The notes beneath the pieces were generated by a model, which saw only the letters and a program-made list of their open reading frames with translations, was not told the origin of the DNA and did not search any database. A DNA stretch of 64,000 bases from an uncultured Clostridia bacterium (lineage in GTDB: Bacteria; Bacillota; Clostridia; Oscillospirales; JAAYOS01): NCBI GenBank assembly GCA_947631015.1, contig CANRJS010000003.1, forward strand, positions 1 to 64,000, given 5' to 3'. Both the position numbers and the translations under genes were made by a program. Shown here in pieces: positions 41,731 to 51,203 of the stretch (position 1 is its first letter; each line of letters begins with the position of its first letter).

Positions 41731-41751
41731 AGCAGACGTAAACCGTCTGCT
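41731..41751. repeat. Hairpin between the two GNAT genes
   Basis: AGCAGACG, loop TAAAC, CGTCTGCT, preceded by CACTTTTATATACG. The same CACTTTTATATACG plus GCAGACG hairpin recurs at 42270-42311 after the next gene, so the unit is repeated around the second GNAT gene. Confidence 0.6.
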
Positions 41752-41794
41752 GGTATGACGGTGGGTGCGGTAAGGCGGTATTTGGAGGATAAAT

Positions 41795-42232
41795 ATGCAC
41801 ATTCGTGAAATGACAACAGCAGACATCAACGCTGTTTTACCCCTTTATATTTCATACTATAATGTGCATGAAGGCGGGAGTTGGACAAAAGAAACTGCGG
41901 AAAAGCGAATCCACCAAGTAATTCGCACGGAGGATTCATTTTCTCTTATTCTGGAAGAAAATAATTCCGTAATAGGGTTCGCCATGGGCTATTTCAAACA
42001 ATATGACGATATTATCGGATATACATTAGAGGAAATTATTATAGCATATGAGCACCAAAACAAGGGCGTCGGCAGCGCCTTTTTATCCGAGCTTGAGCGA
42101 ATTGTACGAGAGAAAGGTGCGTCCTGCGTAGAACTTCAGGCGGTAAGCGATGAACATCATGAAAGATTCTACGAAAAAGCAGGCTACCGCAACGCGAAGA
42201 ACTTTGTAATGAAAGTCAAATGGTTTGAATAA
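41795..42232 (+). CDS. GNAT-family N-acetyltransferase (low GC)
   Basis: 145 residues. EEIIIAYEHQNKGVGSAFLSELE is the acetyl-CoA loop and CVELQAVSDEHHERFYEKAGYRNAKNFVMK the C-terminal part. TTTGGAGG precedes the ATG. Strongly AT-rich against its surroundings and flanked by copies of the same hairpin unit, consistent with insertion as a cassette-like piece. Substrate unknown. Confidence 0.83.
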   Translation: MHIREMTTADINAVLPLYISYYNVHEGGSWTKETAEKRIHQVIRTEDSFSLILEENNSVIGFAMGYFKQYDDIIGYTLEEIIIAYEHQNKGVGSAFLSELERIVREKGASCVELQAVSDEHHERFYEKAGYRNAKNFVMKVKWFE

Positions 42233-42282
42233 ATTCCCGCTTATATGTCAGATGAGTTTTAGAATACACACTTTTATATACG

Positions 42283-42311
42283 AAAAAGCAGACGGTTTCC
42301 GTCTGCTTTTT
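42283..42311. terminator. Terminator after the second GNAT gene
   Basis: A perfect stem AAAAAGCAGACGG / CCGTCTGCTTTTT with loop TTT. Confidence 0.85.
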
Positions 42312-42397
42312 GCGTATAGACCGGCGCGCTTTGAGGTCGGCGTACAAATAATTCGAGCCTATTGCGCTTACCAATCGGGACATCTCTAATGCTGCCG

Positions 42398-42856
42398 TCA
42401 CCCGCGCAGATATTCAAGTATCTCCGCCGCGTTGGTGTCCGGCTTTACCTTCGGCATGACCTTTTCGATGATGCCGTTTTCGTCGATGACGTAGGTCGTG
42501 CGGACGACGCCGAAGCTCACCTTGCCGTAGTTCTTCTTCTCCTGCCACACGTCGTAGGCTTTGATGACCTCGAGCTCGGGGTCGCTTAGCAGGACGAAGG
42601 GAAGCTCGTACTTCTCCGCGAATTTGCGGTGGGAGGCCTCCGAGTCGCGGCTGACGCCGATAACGACCGCGTTGATGCTTTTGAACTCCTCGAACGCCGC
42701 CGCGAACGCGCACGCCTGACGGGTGCAGCCGGGCGTGTTGTCCTTGGGGTAGAAGTAGAGAACGACCTTGCGCCCCGAAAAGTCCGCAAGCGAGACGGGG
42801 TTCCCGTCCTTGTCATGAAGCGTGAAATCGGGCGCTTTCGTGCCGGCTGTCAGCAT
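42398..42856 (-). CDS. bcp: Thioredoxin-dependent peroxiredoxin (Bcp/PrxQ)
   Basis: 152 residues. FYPKDNTPGCTRQACAF holds the peroxidatic Cys and, five residues on, the resolving Cys of the Bcp/PrxQ type. FGVVRTTYVID is the usual later motif. It reduces hydrogen and organic peroxides in the cytosol. AAGGAAAATATT precedes the ATG. It is divergent from the fatty acid operon. Confidence 0.92.
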   Translation of the reverse strand: MLTAGTKAPDFTLHDKDGNPVSLADFSGRKVVLYFYPKDNTPGCTRQACAFAAAFEEFKSINAVVIGVSRDSEASHRKFAEKYELPFVLLSDPELEVIKAYDVWQEKKNYGKVSFGVVRTTYVIDENGIIEKVMPKVKPDTNAAEILEYLRG

Positions 42857-43051
42857 AATATTTTCCTTCCTTTACACACAAAATATGGAATATGCGGCGC
42901 TGCCGCAACGCACAAACCTATTATAACCTCAAAATTCGATTATTTCAACCCGCCGCCCGAAACCTCCCGCCGCCGCGGTATGAAACGATAACCTTACAAA
43001 TAAGCGCGGAACGGAGCGCGGAGGAGCCGTGCGCCAACAGGTCAACTACCC

Positions 43052-43079
43052 TTGACACGGTGGAAATTTGTGTTACAAT
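43052..43079 (+). promoter_or_regulatory. Promoter of the fatty acid synthesis operon
   Basis: TTGACA, 16 bases, TACAAT, giving a GC-rich leader of about 195 bases that contains a CGGCGACGGCTTGAACCGCCG hairpin. No FapR or FabT box was recognised. The rest of the 423-base gap (42857-43279) shows nothing else. Confidence 0.65.
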
Positions 43080-43279
43080 TATAGTAATGTTATCCGGCGA
43101 CGGCTTGAACCGCCGAAAACCGCACGGTTTCGACGTTTGCGCGGCGAAACGGCGCCCGCTTTCACGGGACCCGGCGCGCGGCGGACGGCTTCGAGAAGGC
43201 TCCGAGACGCCCTCCCGGTTCGACGGGGCGCTGCCGGTTAACCGCAAATTCCGACTATTTTACTGCGGAGGTATTTATT

Positions 43280-43504
43280 ATGGTAATGGAAGCTGTTGCA
43301 AAGGTCATAGCCGAGCGCACCGACTGCGCCCCGGAGGACGTCAAGCCCGAGAGCACGTTCAAGGAACTGTCCATAGACTCTCTTGACACCGTCGAGCTGC
43401 TCATGAACCTCGAGGACGAGCTCGGCATCGAGATAGAGCTCAACCAGAAGGTCGAGACCGTCGGCGAGCTCGTTAATTTCATCGAAGAGAACTGCATGAA
43501 GTAA
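43280..43504 (+). CDS. acpP: Acyl carrier protein
   Basis: 74 residues, acidic and helical. The phosphopantetheine site is Ser34 in SIDSLDTVELLM. It carries the growing acyl chain for the Fab enzymes encoded downstream. GCGGAGG precedes the ATG; a second in-frame ATG two codons on is an alternative. First gene of the operon. Confidence 0.95.
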   Translation: MVMEAVAKVIAERTDCAPEDVKPESTFKELSIDSLDTVELLMNLEDELGIEIELNQKVETVGELVNFIEENCMK

Positions 43505-43505
43505 G

Positions 43506-44450
43506 ATGATACAGTCTGTTCTCTGCGAAATGCTCGGCATACGCTACCCTGTCTTTCAGGGCGGAATGGCGTGGGTCGCGGACGGAAAGCTCGCCGCCGC
43601 CGTGAGCGAGGGCGGCGGGCTCGGAATAATCGGCGCGGGGAACGCCCCCGCGAGCTTCGTGCGCGAGCAGATAGCGGTCGTGAGGAGCATCACCGACAAG
43701 CCCTTCGGCGTCAACATCATGCTGCTGAGTCCGTATGCGGACGAGGTGGCGGCATGCGTCGCGGAGGAGCACGTCCCGGTCGTCACGACCGGCGCGGGCA
43801 ACCCCTCAAAGTATATGAAGACGTGGCTTGACGCGGGGATAAAGGTCATACCGATAGTCCCGAGCGTCGCCATGGCGAAGCTCGTCACCCGTCTCGGGGC
43901 CTCGGCCGTCATAGCCGAGGGCGGCGAGAGCGGCGGACATGTCGGCGAGCTCACGACGATGGTGCTCGTCCCGCTTATCTGCGACGCTACGGACCTTCCG
44001 GTCATAGCCGCCGGAGGGATAGCGGACGGACGGGGCGTCGCCGCGGCGTTCATGCTCGGCGCGTGCGGGGTGCAGATGGGCACCCGTTTCCTCAGCGCCG
44101 AGGAGTGCAATATCCACCCGAACTACAAGGAGCGGATAATCAAGGCGGGCGACCTCTGCACGATGGTCACCGGCAAGCGGCTCGGGCACCCGGTCCGCAG
44201 CCTGCGCACGAACTTCGCCCGCAACTACTCGAAGGCCGAGTACGGCGGCATGCCGGACGAGGAGCTGGAGGCTCTCGGCACCGGCGCGTTGCGGCTCGCG
44301 GTGCAGGAGGGCGACATTCAGAACGGTTGCTTCCTCTCGGGGCAGATAGCTGCGATGGTGAACAGGGTCCAGCCCGCCGCCGACATAGTCCGCGAGGTAA
44401 TGGAGTCTGCCGAGCCTATTCTGAAGGGGGCTGCGGCATGGGTAAAATAG
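43506..44450 (+). CDS. fabK: Enoyl-ACP reductase II (FabK)
   Basis: 314 residues, an FMN-dependent TIM barrel of the nitronate monooxygenase fold. YPVFQGGMAWVADGKLAAAVSEGGGLGIIG, GKPFGVNIML-like KPFGVNIMLLSP, EGGESGGHVGELTTM and AAGGIADGRGVAAAFMLGACGVQMGTRF are the FabK hallmarks. It reduces trans-2-enoyl-ACP with NAD(P)H in the last step of each elongation cycle, and its presence predicts triclosan tolerance. One base separates it from acpP. Confidence 0.94.
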   Translation: MIQSVLCEMLGIRYPVFQGGMAWVADGKLAAAVSEGGGLGIIGAGNAPASFVREQIAVVRSITDKPFGVNIMLLSPYADEVAACVAEEHVPVVTTGAGNPSKYMKTWLDAGIKVIPIVPSVAMAKLVTRLGASAVIAEGGESGGHVGELTTMVLVPLICDATDLPVIAAGGIADGRGVAAAFMLGACGVQMGTRFLSAEECNIHPNYKERIIKAGDLCTMVTGKRLGHPVRSLRTNFARNYSKAEYGGMPDEELEALGTGALRLAVQEGDIQNGCFLSGQIAAMVNRVQPAADIVREVMESAEPILKGAAAWVK

Positions 44451-45349
44451 CGTTTGTGTTCCCCGGTCAGGGCGCTCAGTACAGCGGCATGGGTCGTGAG
44501 CTGTGCGAGGCGTCCCCGCGCGCGGCGGAGATTTTCCGCGTCTGCGACGGGATACGTCCGGGGACTTCAAAGCAGTGCTTCGAGGGCGGCGAGGACGAGC
44601 TGAAGGAGACGAAGGTCACTCAGCCCTGCCTCTTTGCGGTGGAGCTTGCCGCCGCCGCCGCGCTCGACGAGGCGGGCATACGCCCGGATATGGCGGCGGG
44701 ATTCTCGCTCGGCGAGGTTGCGGCGCTGACTTACGCGGGAGCGGTGGACGTCGCTGCCGGTTTTTCGCTTGTCTGCAAACGGGGAGAGCTGATGCAGGAG
44801 GAGGCGGAGAAGGTGTCGACCGCGATGGCGGCCGTCGTCCGTCTCACAAACGAGCAGGTCGAGGAGATCTGTTCGCGGTTCGAGGGATTCTACCCCGTAA
44901 ATTACAACTGTCCGGGACAGGTCTCGGTCGCGGGACTTTCGGAGAGTATGCCCGCGTTCTCCGCCGCCGTGAAGGAGGCGGGCGGACGCGCGATACCGCT
45001 GAAGGTCTTGGGAGGTTTCCACTCGCGCTTCATGGCGCTTGCGGCGGAGCGGTTCGGCGAGGTGCTGAAGAGTGTCGATTTCGCGCCGATGCGCCTCACG
45101 CTATACTCTAACGTCACCGGCCGCCCGTATGCAGGCGACCCGGCGGAGTTGCTCGCAAGGCAGATATGCTCGCCCGTGCGGTGGGAGGACTGCGTCCGGC
45201 AGATGATTTCGTCCGGCGCGGACACCTTCATCGAGCTCGGGCCGGGTCAGGTGCTCGGCGGTCTCATCGCAAAGACCGACAGGTCGGTGCGCTGCTTCAG
45301 CGTGGCCGACAGGGCGTCGCTCGAAAAAACTCTCGCGGAGGTGCGGTAA
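44438..45349 (+). CDS. fabD: Malonyl-CoA:ACP transacylase (FabD)
   Basis: 303 residues. VFPGQGAQYSGMG opens the protein, the nucleophile Ser90 lies in GFSLGEVAAL (GHSLGE in most homologues), and GGFHSRFM carries the catalytic His. It loads malonyl groups onto ACP. The start lies 13 bases inside the end of fabK. The His-to-Phe change beside the nucleophile is unusual but not expected to abolish activity. Confidence 0.94.
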   Translation: MGKIAFVFPGQGAQYSGMGRELCEASPRAAEIFRVCDGIRPGTSKQCFEGGEDELKETKVTQPCLFAVELAAAAALDEAGIRPDMAAGFSLGEVAALTYAGAVDVAAGFSLVCKRGELMQEEAEKVSTAMAAVVRLTNEQVEEICSRFEGFYPVNYNCPGQVSVAGLSESMPAFSAAVKEAGGRAIPLKVLGGFHSRFMALAAERFGEVLKSVDFAPMRLTLYSNVTGRPYAGDPAELLARQICSPVRWEDCVRQMISSGADTFIELGPGQVLGGLIAKTDRSVRCFSVADRASLEKTLAEVR

Positions 45350-46077
45350 TGCTTAAAGGACAGGTCGCCGTCGTCACCGGCGGCTCGCGCGGCATAGGCG
45401 CGGCTATCGCGGCGAAGTTTGCAAGCCTCGGCGCGGACATAGCCGTCGTCTACGCGGGAAACACCGAGGCGGCGGAGAACGTCTGCCGCGGGTGCGCGGA
45501 GAAGTATTCGGTGCGGGCGCTCGCGTATAAGTGCGACGTATCTGACTTCGACGCCGTAAAGGAGACCGTCGCCGCGATAAAGCGTGACCTCGGTACGGTG
45601 AACATCCTCGTCAACAACGCCGGGATAACGCGCGACGGGCTCGTCGCGATGATGTCCGAGGAGGCGTTTGACGAGGTGATAGCGACAAACCTCAAGGGCG
45701 CGTTCAACTTCATCCGCCACTGTACCGGCATATTCATACGGAACAGGGGCGGAAGGATAATCAACATAGCGTCGGTGACGGGGCTGATGGGCAACGCGGG
45801 TCAGGCAAACTACGCCGCCTCGAAGGCCGGTATCATCGGCCTCACGAAGTCGGTAGCGCGGGAGCTTGCCGCGCGCGGCGTCACCTGCAACGCGATAGCC
45901 CCCGGATTTATCGACACCGACATGACGCGCGAACTGCACGACAGTCCGCTCGCCGCGACGATACCGCTCGGCCGTATGGGACGGCCGGAGGAGGTCGCGG
46001 ACGCCGCAGCATTCCTCGCGGAGGCGGGGTATGTGACCGGCGCCGTCCTCAACGTGGACGGCGGCATAGCGATGTAG
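45349..46077 (+). CDS. fabG: 3-oxoacyl-ACP reductase (FabG)
   Basis: 242 residues. TGGSRGIG binds NADPH, NNAGITRD is the FabG motif, ASVTGLMGNAGQANYAASKAG carries the Ser and Tyr-x3-Lys catalytic set, and GRMGRPEEVADAAAFL and VTGAVLNVDGG close it. The start overlaps the fabD stop by one base. Confidence 0.95.
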   Translation: MLKGQVAVVTGGSRGIGAAIAAKFASLGADIAVVYAGNTEAAENVCRGCAEKYSVRALAYKCDVSDFDAVKETVAAIKRDLGTVNILVNNAGITRDGLVAMMSEEAFDEVIATNLKGAFNFIRHCTGIFIRNRGGRIINIASVTGLMGNAGQANYAASKAGIIGLTKSVARELAARGVTCNAIAPGFIDTDMTRELHDSPLAATIPLGRMGRPEEVADAAAFLAEAGYVTGAVLNVDGGIAM

Positions 46078-46125
46078 AACCTCAGCGGCCGCTCGGCCGA
46101 CAAAGTCAAGGAGACATCTGGAACA

Positions 46126-47367
46126 ATGGAAGCAAGGATAAGAAGAGTCGTCGTTACGGGCATGGGAGCGGTGACGCCGGTGGGTCTCAGCGTCGGGGAG
46201 ACGTGGCGTAACCTCACGGCGGGCGTCCACGGCATAGCGCCCATAACGGCTTTCGATACCGAGAACTACAAGGCAAAGCTCGCGGCGGAGGTCAAGAACT
46301 TCGACCCGAGAAAGTACATGGACAAGGCGGAGACGCTCAGGAGCGACCTCTACGCGCAGTTCGCGCTCGCGAGCGCGTGCCAGGCGGTCGAGGAGAGCGG
46401 TGTTATCGGCACGCTGCCGCCCGAGCGCGTCGCGGTATACTTCGGCTCGGGCATAGGCGGCCTCCGCACCGTGTCCGCAGAGTTTGACAAGCTGAGGACG
46501 CGCGGACCGAACCGCGTCTCGCCCTTCTTCGTGCCGATGATGATACCGAACATGGCGGCGGGCACGATAGCGATACGCTTCAACTGTCAGAACGCGGCGA
46601 TGCCGTCGGTGACGGCGTGCGCCTCCGGCTCGAACGCGATAGGCGAGGCGCTCCGCGCCATTCGCCACGGCTATGCCGACGCGGCGATAACCGGCGGCGC
46701 GGAGGCGTCGATAACCGAGATAGGCGTCGCGGGATTCGTGAATATGCAGGCGCTCTCCGTGTCGGAGAACCCGGACGCCGCATCTCTGCCGTTCGACAGG
46801 AGACGCGCGGGATTTGTCATAGGCGAGGGCGGCGCGGCGCTAGTGCTCGAGGAGTACGAGCACGCGAAGGCGCGCGGCGCGAAGATATACGGCGAGGTGT
46901 GCGGCTACGGCTCCACCTGCGACGCGTACCACATGACCGCTCCGCGCCCGGACGCCGTCGGCGGCGCGCGCGCGATGGAGCAGGCGCTCGAGGAGGCGGG
47001 TTACGACGGAAACGGGACGGTGTACGTCAACGCGCACGGTACCGGCACCCCGATGAACGACTCTACAGAGACGGCGGCAATAAAAATGGCGCTCGGCGAG
47101 GAGAACGCGCGCCGCGCGCTCGTGAGCTCCACAAAGTCGATGACGGGTCACATGCTCGGCGCGGCGGGCGCGATAGAGGCGATAGTTTGCCTCAAGGCGC
47201 TCGAGACCGGCGTGGTGCCGCCGACGATAAATCTGCGCGAGCCCGACCCCGCCTGCGACCTCAACTACGTCCCGAACGAGGCGGTCTCGGCAAATATCGA
47301 CCTCGCGCTGTCCAATTCGCTCGGCTTCGGCGGGCACAACGCCTGCCTTGCGTTCAGGAGGGTGTAA
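46126..47367 (+). CDS. fabF: 3-oxoacyl-ACP synthase II (FabF)
   Basis: 413 residues. The Cys-His-His triad is complete: Cys165 in VTACASGSNAIGEA, His in NAHGTGTPMND and His in SMTGHMLGAAGAI. It condenses malonyl-ACP with acyl-ACP during elongation. There is no fabH in the operon, so the initiating condensation must be encoded elsewhere or be done by another route. Confidence 0.95.
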   Translation: MEARIRRVVVTGMGAVTPVGLSVGETWRNLTAGVHGIAPITAFDTENYKAKLAAEVKNFDPRKYMDKAETLRSDLYAQFALASACQAVEESGVIGTLPPERVAVYFGSGIGGLRTVSAEFDKLRTRGPNRVSPFFVPMMIPNMAAGTIAIRFNCQNAAMPSVTACASGSNAIGEALRAIRHGYADAAITGGAEASITEIGVAGFVNMQALSVSENPDAASLPFDRRRAGFVIGEGGAALVLEEYEHAKARGAKIYGEVCGYGSTCDAYHMTAPRPDAVGGARAMEQALEEAGYDGNGTVYVNAHGTGTPMNDSTETAAIKMALGEENARRALVSSTKSMTGHMLGAAGAIEAIVCLKALETGVVPPTINLREPDPACDLNYVPNEAVSANIDLALSNSLGFGGHNACLAFRRV

Positions 47368-47368
47368 C

Positions 47369-47803
47369 ATGCCCATCAGGGAAGAAGAGATAAGGAAGTA
47401 CGCCCGGCTCATGGGAGAGCTGGGACTTACCGCCCTTGAGATAAAGGAAAACGAAAACTTCGTGCGCCTCGAAAGAGGCGTGCCGGTCTCCGTGCCGGCG
47501 CAGGCGCCGGTCGTGGCCGCGTCCTCCGCGCCGGAGGGGGCGAACGCCGCCGCCCCGGACGCGGACACCGTGACGGTGACGAGCCCGATGGTCGGCGTGT
47601 TCTACCGCGCCCCCGCCGAGGACGCCGAGCCCTACGTCAAGGTCGGCGACGAAGTGAAGCAGGGACAGGTGCTCTGCCTCATCGAGGCCATGAAGATGAT
47701 GAACGAGATAACGGCGGAGTGCGACGGCGTGCTCGTCGAGGTCTGCGCGCAGAACGCACAGGTGGTCGACTTCGGCTACCCGCTCTTCCGCATCAAGAGG
47801 TAA
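47369..47803 (+). CDS. accB: Biotin carboxyl carrier protein of acetyl-CoA carboxylase
   Basis: 144 residues. An N-terminal helical segment, an Ala/Pro linker (about 40-66), and a biotinyl domain with EAMKMMNE, Lys109 being the biotinylated residue. AGGAGG precedes the ATG right after fabF. Confidence 0.95.
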   Translation: MPIREEEIRKYARLMGELGLTALEIKENENFVRLERGVPVSVPAQAPVVAASSAPEGANAAAPDADTVTVTSPMVGVFYRAPAEDAEPYVKVGDEVKQGQVLCLIEAMKMMNEITAECDGVLVEVCAQNAQVVDFGYPLFRIKR

Positions 47804-47807
47804 CGGC

Positions 47808-48224
47808 ATGACAAGGGACGAGATAATGCGGATACTCCCGCATAGGGACAATATGCTCCTGCTCGACCGTGTGGAGCGGGAGGGAGAGCTCGCTAAGGGC
47901 GAGTATCACGTCCGAGGGGACGAGTTCTTCCTTTCGGGGCACTTCCCCGGAAACCCCGTCGTGCCCGGAGTGATACTCTGCGAGATACTCGCGCAGTCCG
48001 CCTGTGTGCTCCTCTCGGACGTAATGACGGACGACGCTCTGCCGATGTACACCGGCCTTGACAAGGTGCGCTTCAAGAGCCCCGTAAAGCCGGGAGACAC
48101 CTTCCGCACCGAATGCCGCATCACCCGCGCCAAGGCTCCGTTCTACTTCGCGGAGGGCAGCGGATACGTCGGCGACAGGCTCTGCCTCAAGGCGGAATTC
48201 TCCTTTGCGGTGGTGAAGAAATAG
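47808..48224 (+). CDS. fabZ: 3-hydroxyacyl-ACP dehydratase (FabZ)
   Basis: 138 residues, hotdog fold. LPHRDNMLLLDRV and FFLSGHFPGNPVVPGVILCEI with His45 and Glu59 as catalytic pair. It dehydrates 3-hydroxyacyl-ACP. It sits between accB and accC, a common order in Clostridia. Confidence 0.95.
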   Translation: MTRDEIMRILPHRDNMLLLDRVEREGELAKGEYHVRGDEFFLSGHFPGNPVVPGVILCEILAQSACVLLSDVMTDDALPMYTGLDKVRFKSPVKPGDTFRTECRITRAKAPFYFAEGSGYVGDRLCLKAEFSFAVVKK

Positions 48225-48227
48225 CTC

Positions 48228-49538
48228 ATGTTTTCCAAGATATTGATAGCTAACCGCGGCGAGATAGCGGTGCGGATAATCCGCGCCTGCAAGGAGATGG
48301 GAATAGCGACCGTCGCGGTCTACTCCACGGCGGACGCGGACTCTCTCCACGTCGCCCTCGCCGACGAGCGCTGCTGCATCGGCGGCGCGGACGCCGCCGA
48401 CAGCTACCTCAACGAGGAGCGGATAATCAGCGCGGCGCTCGTCACCGGCGCGAAAGCGATACATCCGGGCTACGGCTTCCTCTCCGAGAACGCCCACTTT
48501 GCCTCGCTTTGCCGCAAGCACGGCATAGTATTCATCGGACCCTCCGCGCAGAACATGGACGCGCTTGGCGACAAGGCGGAGGTCAAGCGTATGATGAGCG
48601 AGGCGGGGCTTCCGAGCATACCCGGCACGGGCGTCCTCCCCTCGGCGGAGGCGGCGGCAGCCGCCGCGCGCGAGCTCGGATACCCGGTAATGCTCAAGGC
48701 GCGGAGCGGAGGTGGCGGGCGCGGCATACGCCTCATAGAATCCCCCGAGCGGCTTGAGAGCGTGTTCTATCAGGCGGAGGGGGAGAGCGCGGCGGCCTTC
48801 GGGGACGGCGCGCTGTATCTTGAGAAGTACATCCATCCCGCGCGGCACATCGAGCTTCAGATAATCGCGGACGAGCAGGGAGACGTGGTCTGCCTCGGCG
48901 AGCGGGATTGCTCGGTGCAGCGCAGGCACCAGAAGCTCATAGAGGAGTCGCCCTCCCCGGCGGTGAGCGCGGAGCAGCGAAAGAAGCTTATCGAGCGGGC
49001 GACGACCGCGATAAAGCGGCTCGGCTACGTCGGCGTCGGGACGCTCGAATTCCTGCTCGACCGCGAGGGAAACTTCTGGTTCATGGAGATGAACGTCCGG
49101 CTCCAGGTGGAGCACACCGTCACCGAGATGCTCACGAATGTCGATATGGTAAAGTGGCAGATACGCGCGGCGGCGGGCGTGCCACTCGGCTTCACGCAGG
49201 ACGACATCAGGATAGACGGCTGCGCGATAGAATGCCGGATAAACGCCGCCGCGCCCGGAACGGTAAACTTCCTGCATACCCCGGGCGGACCGTTCGTGCG
49301 GTTTGACACCTACCTCGTCGCGGGAGACAGCATAACGCCGTACTACGACCCGCTCCTCGGCAAGCTCATCGTCTACGCCGGAACGCGGGAGGAGGCGCTG
49401 CGAAAGATGCGCGCCGCGCTCTGCGAGCTCGTCATAGACGGGGTGAGAACGAACCTCTCCGAGCAGCTCCGCCTGCTCGACGATCCGCGCTTTATGGACG
49501 GGTCCTACGACCTCACTTTTATGGAAACGCAGGTATAG
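48228..49538 (+). CDS. accC: Biotin carboxylase of acetyl-CoA carboxylase
   Basis: 436 residues. ILIANRGEIAVRIIRACKE, the ATP-grasp loop KARSGGGGRGIR, and EFLLDREGNFWFMEMNVRLQVEHTVTE hold the nucleotide and metal sites. It carboxylates biotin on AccB with bicarbonate and ATP. Four bases after fabZ. Confidence 0.96.
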   Translation: MFSKILIANRGEIAVRIIRACKEMGIATVAVYSTADADSLHVALADERCCIGGADAADSYLNEERIISAALVTGAKAIHPGYGFLSENAHFASLCRKHGIVFIGPSAQNMDALGDKAEVKRMMSEAGLPSIPGTGVLPSAEAAAAAARELGYPVMLKARSGGGGRGIRLIESPERLESVFYQAEGESAAAFGDGALYLEKYIHPARHIELQIIADEQGDVVCLGERDCSVQRRHQKLIEESPSPAVSAEQRKKLIERATTAIKRLGYVGVGTLEFLLDREGNFWFMEMNVRLQVEHTVTEMLTNVDMVKWQIRAAAGVPLGFTQDDIRIDGCAIECRINAAAPGTVNFLHTPGGPFVRFDTYLVAGDSITPYYDPLLGKLIVYAGTREEALRKMRAALCELVIDGVRTNLSEQLRLLDDPRFMDGSYDLTFMETQV

Positions 49539-49541
49539 CAA

Positions 49542-50405
49542 ATGCCCTTTTTGAAATTCAGGTACCAACCGAAAAACGAGCTTGAGGAGGGCGGACGTTC
49601 CGCCGAGCCCGTCCCGCAGGAGGAGAGCGAGCCGGAGCAGACCTGCCCCAACTGCCACAAGTCGATACCGATAAGCGCTCTCCGCGCGAACATGAACGTC
49701 TGCTCCTGCGGGCACCACTTCCGTATGTCCGCGCGGCAGAGGATAGCAATGACGGCGGACGAGGGCTCCTTCTGCGAGCTGGACGGCTCGCTCCGTTCAA
49801 GCGACCCGCTGATGTTCTCGGGCTACCAGGAGAAACTGAGAGCCTCCGAACAGTCCACGGGCGAGAACGAGGGCGTCGTCTGCGGGGAATGCCGCATAGA
49901 CGGGAACCCCTGCTGTATCTTTGTCATGGAGCCGGGCTTCATGATGGGGAGCATGGGAAGCGTCGTCGGCGAGAAGATAACGCGGCTCTTTGAACACGCT
50001 TTGGAGCGCCGCCTGCCGGTGATAGGCTGCACCGTCTCCGGCGGAGCGCGGATGCAGGAGGGACTGCTTTCGCTCATGCAGATGGCAAAGACCAGCGCCG
50101 CCGTGAAGCGTCACGGCGACGCGGGGCTTCTCTATATAGTCCTGCTCACCGACCCGACGACCGGCGGCGTCACCGCGAGCTTCGCGATGGAGGGCGACAT
50201 CATACTCGCCGAGCCGAACGCGACGGTGGGCTTTGCCGGCGCGCGCGTCATAGAGCAGACGACGCGGAAGCACCTCCCCAAGGGCTTCCAGCGGGCGGAA
50301 TTCCTGCTCGAGCACGGCTTTGTGGACGCCATAGTGCCGAGGAGCGAGCAGCGCGCGGCGCTGTCACTCCTGCTTTCGATACACTCGGAAGGAGGCGTGA
50401 TATGA
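49542..50405 (+). CDS. accD: Acetyl-CoA carboxylase carboxyltransferase beta subunit
   Basis: 287 residues. An N-terminal zinc ribbon (about 34-58) with CPNC and, 15 residues later, [10 protein letters not shown]. The second knuckle is C-x-C where most AccD proteins have C-x2-C. The crotonase-fold body has [19 protein letters not shown] and [11 protein letters not shown]. With AccA it moves the carboxyl group from biotin to acetyl-CoA. It overlaps accA by 4 bases. Confidence 0.93.
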   Translation: MPFLKFRYQPKNELEEGGRSAEPVPQEESEPEQTCPNCHKSIPISALRANMNVCSCGHHFRMSARQRIAMTADEGSFCELDGSLRSSDPLMFSGYQEKLRASEQSTGENEGVVCGECRIDGNPCCIFVMEPGFMMGSMGSVVGEKITRLFEHALERRLPVIGCTVSGGARMQEGLLSLMQMAKTSAAVKRHGDAGLLYIVLLTDPTTGGVTASFAMEGDIILAEPNATVGFAGARVIEQTTRKHLPKGFQRAEFLLEHGFVDAIVPRSEQRAALSLLLSIHSEGGVI

Positions 50406-51199
50406 GCGTTACCGCATACGAGAGAGTGAAGTCTGCGCGCGGGAGCAGGCGTCCCACCGGGATAAGTTATATCCGCGGGATATTTACCGACTTCTTTGAG
50501 CTGCACGGCGACCGCGCGTTCGCGGACGACGGCGCGATAGTCGGCGGCGTCGCGCGCCTCGAGGGAAGACCGGTCACGGTCATAGCGATAGAGAAGGGGC
50601 GCGGCACGAAGGACAGGATGCGCCGCAACTTTGGCGCGCCCAACCCGGAGGGTTACCGCAAGGCGCTCCGCCTGATGAAGCAGGCGGAGAAGTTCCGCCG
50701 CCCGGTCGTGTGCTTCATAGACACGTCCGGCGCGTACTGCGGCATCGGCGCGGAGGAACGCGGACAGGGCGCCGCCATAGCCGAAAACCTCATGCAGATG
50801 TCCGCGCTGAACACGCCGATTATCTCCGTCCTCGTGGGCGAGGGCGGGAGCGGCGGCGCATTGGCACTCGCCGTCGCCGACCGCGTCTGGATGCTCGAGA
50901 ACGCCGTCTACTCGGTCATAAGCCCGGAGGGATGCGCGAGCATCCTCTGGAAGGACTCGACAAAGGCGGAGGAGGCGGCGGAGAACCTCAAGCTCACCGC
51001 GTCCGACGCGCTCGCGCTCGGCGTGATAGAGCGGATGATACCCGAGGACGACATCGGCGAGCCGCAGTTCTACGAGCGTCTGCGCGCGCTCCTTTCGTCC
51101 GAGCTGGACGCGCTTGCGGGCGAGAGCGACCTCGTCCGGAAGCGATACGAGCGTTTCCGCCGGATAGGCGTACCAAATCAGAATAAGGAAGCAGAATAG
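50402..51199 (+). CDS. accA: Acetyl-CoA carboxylase carboxyltransferase alpha subunit
   Basis: 265 residues, shorter than the 310-320 of E. coli because the N-terminal helical extension is missing, as in many Clostridia. [37 protein letters not shown] and [32 protein letters not shown] are conserved. ATGA overlap with accD. Confidence 0.95.
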   Translation: MSVTAYERVKSARGSRRPTGISYIRGIFTDFFELHGDRAFADDGAIVGGVARLEGRPVTVIAIEKGRGTKDRMRRNFGAPNPEGYRKALRLMKQAEKFRRPVVCFIDTSGAYCGIGAEERGQGAAIAENLMQMSALNTPIISVLVGEGGSGGALALAVADRVWMLENAVYSVISPEGCASILWKDSTKAEEAAENLKLTASDALALGVIERMIPEDDIGEPQFYERLRALLSSELDALAGESDLVRKRYERFRRIGVPNQNKEAE

Positions 51200-51203
51200 C
51201 GTA

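Noticed and set aside
41150..42312. Integron-like cassette array around the GNAT genes
   Set aside because: The flanking repeats are ordinary hairpins and terminators without the GTTRRRY/RYYYAAC ends of attC sites, and no integrase is near.
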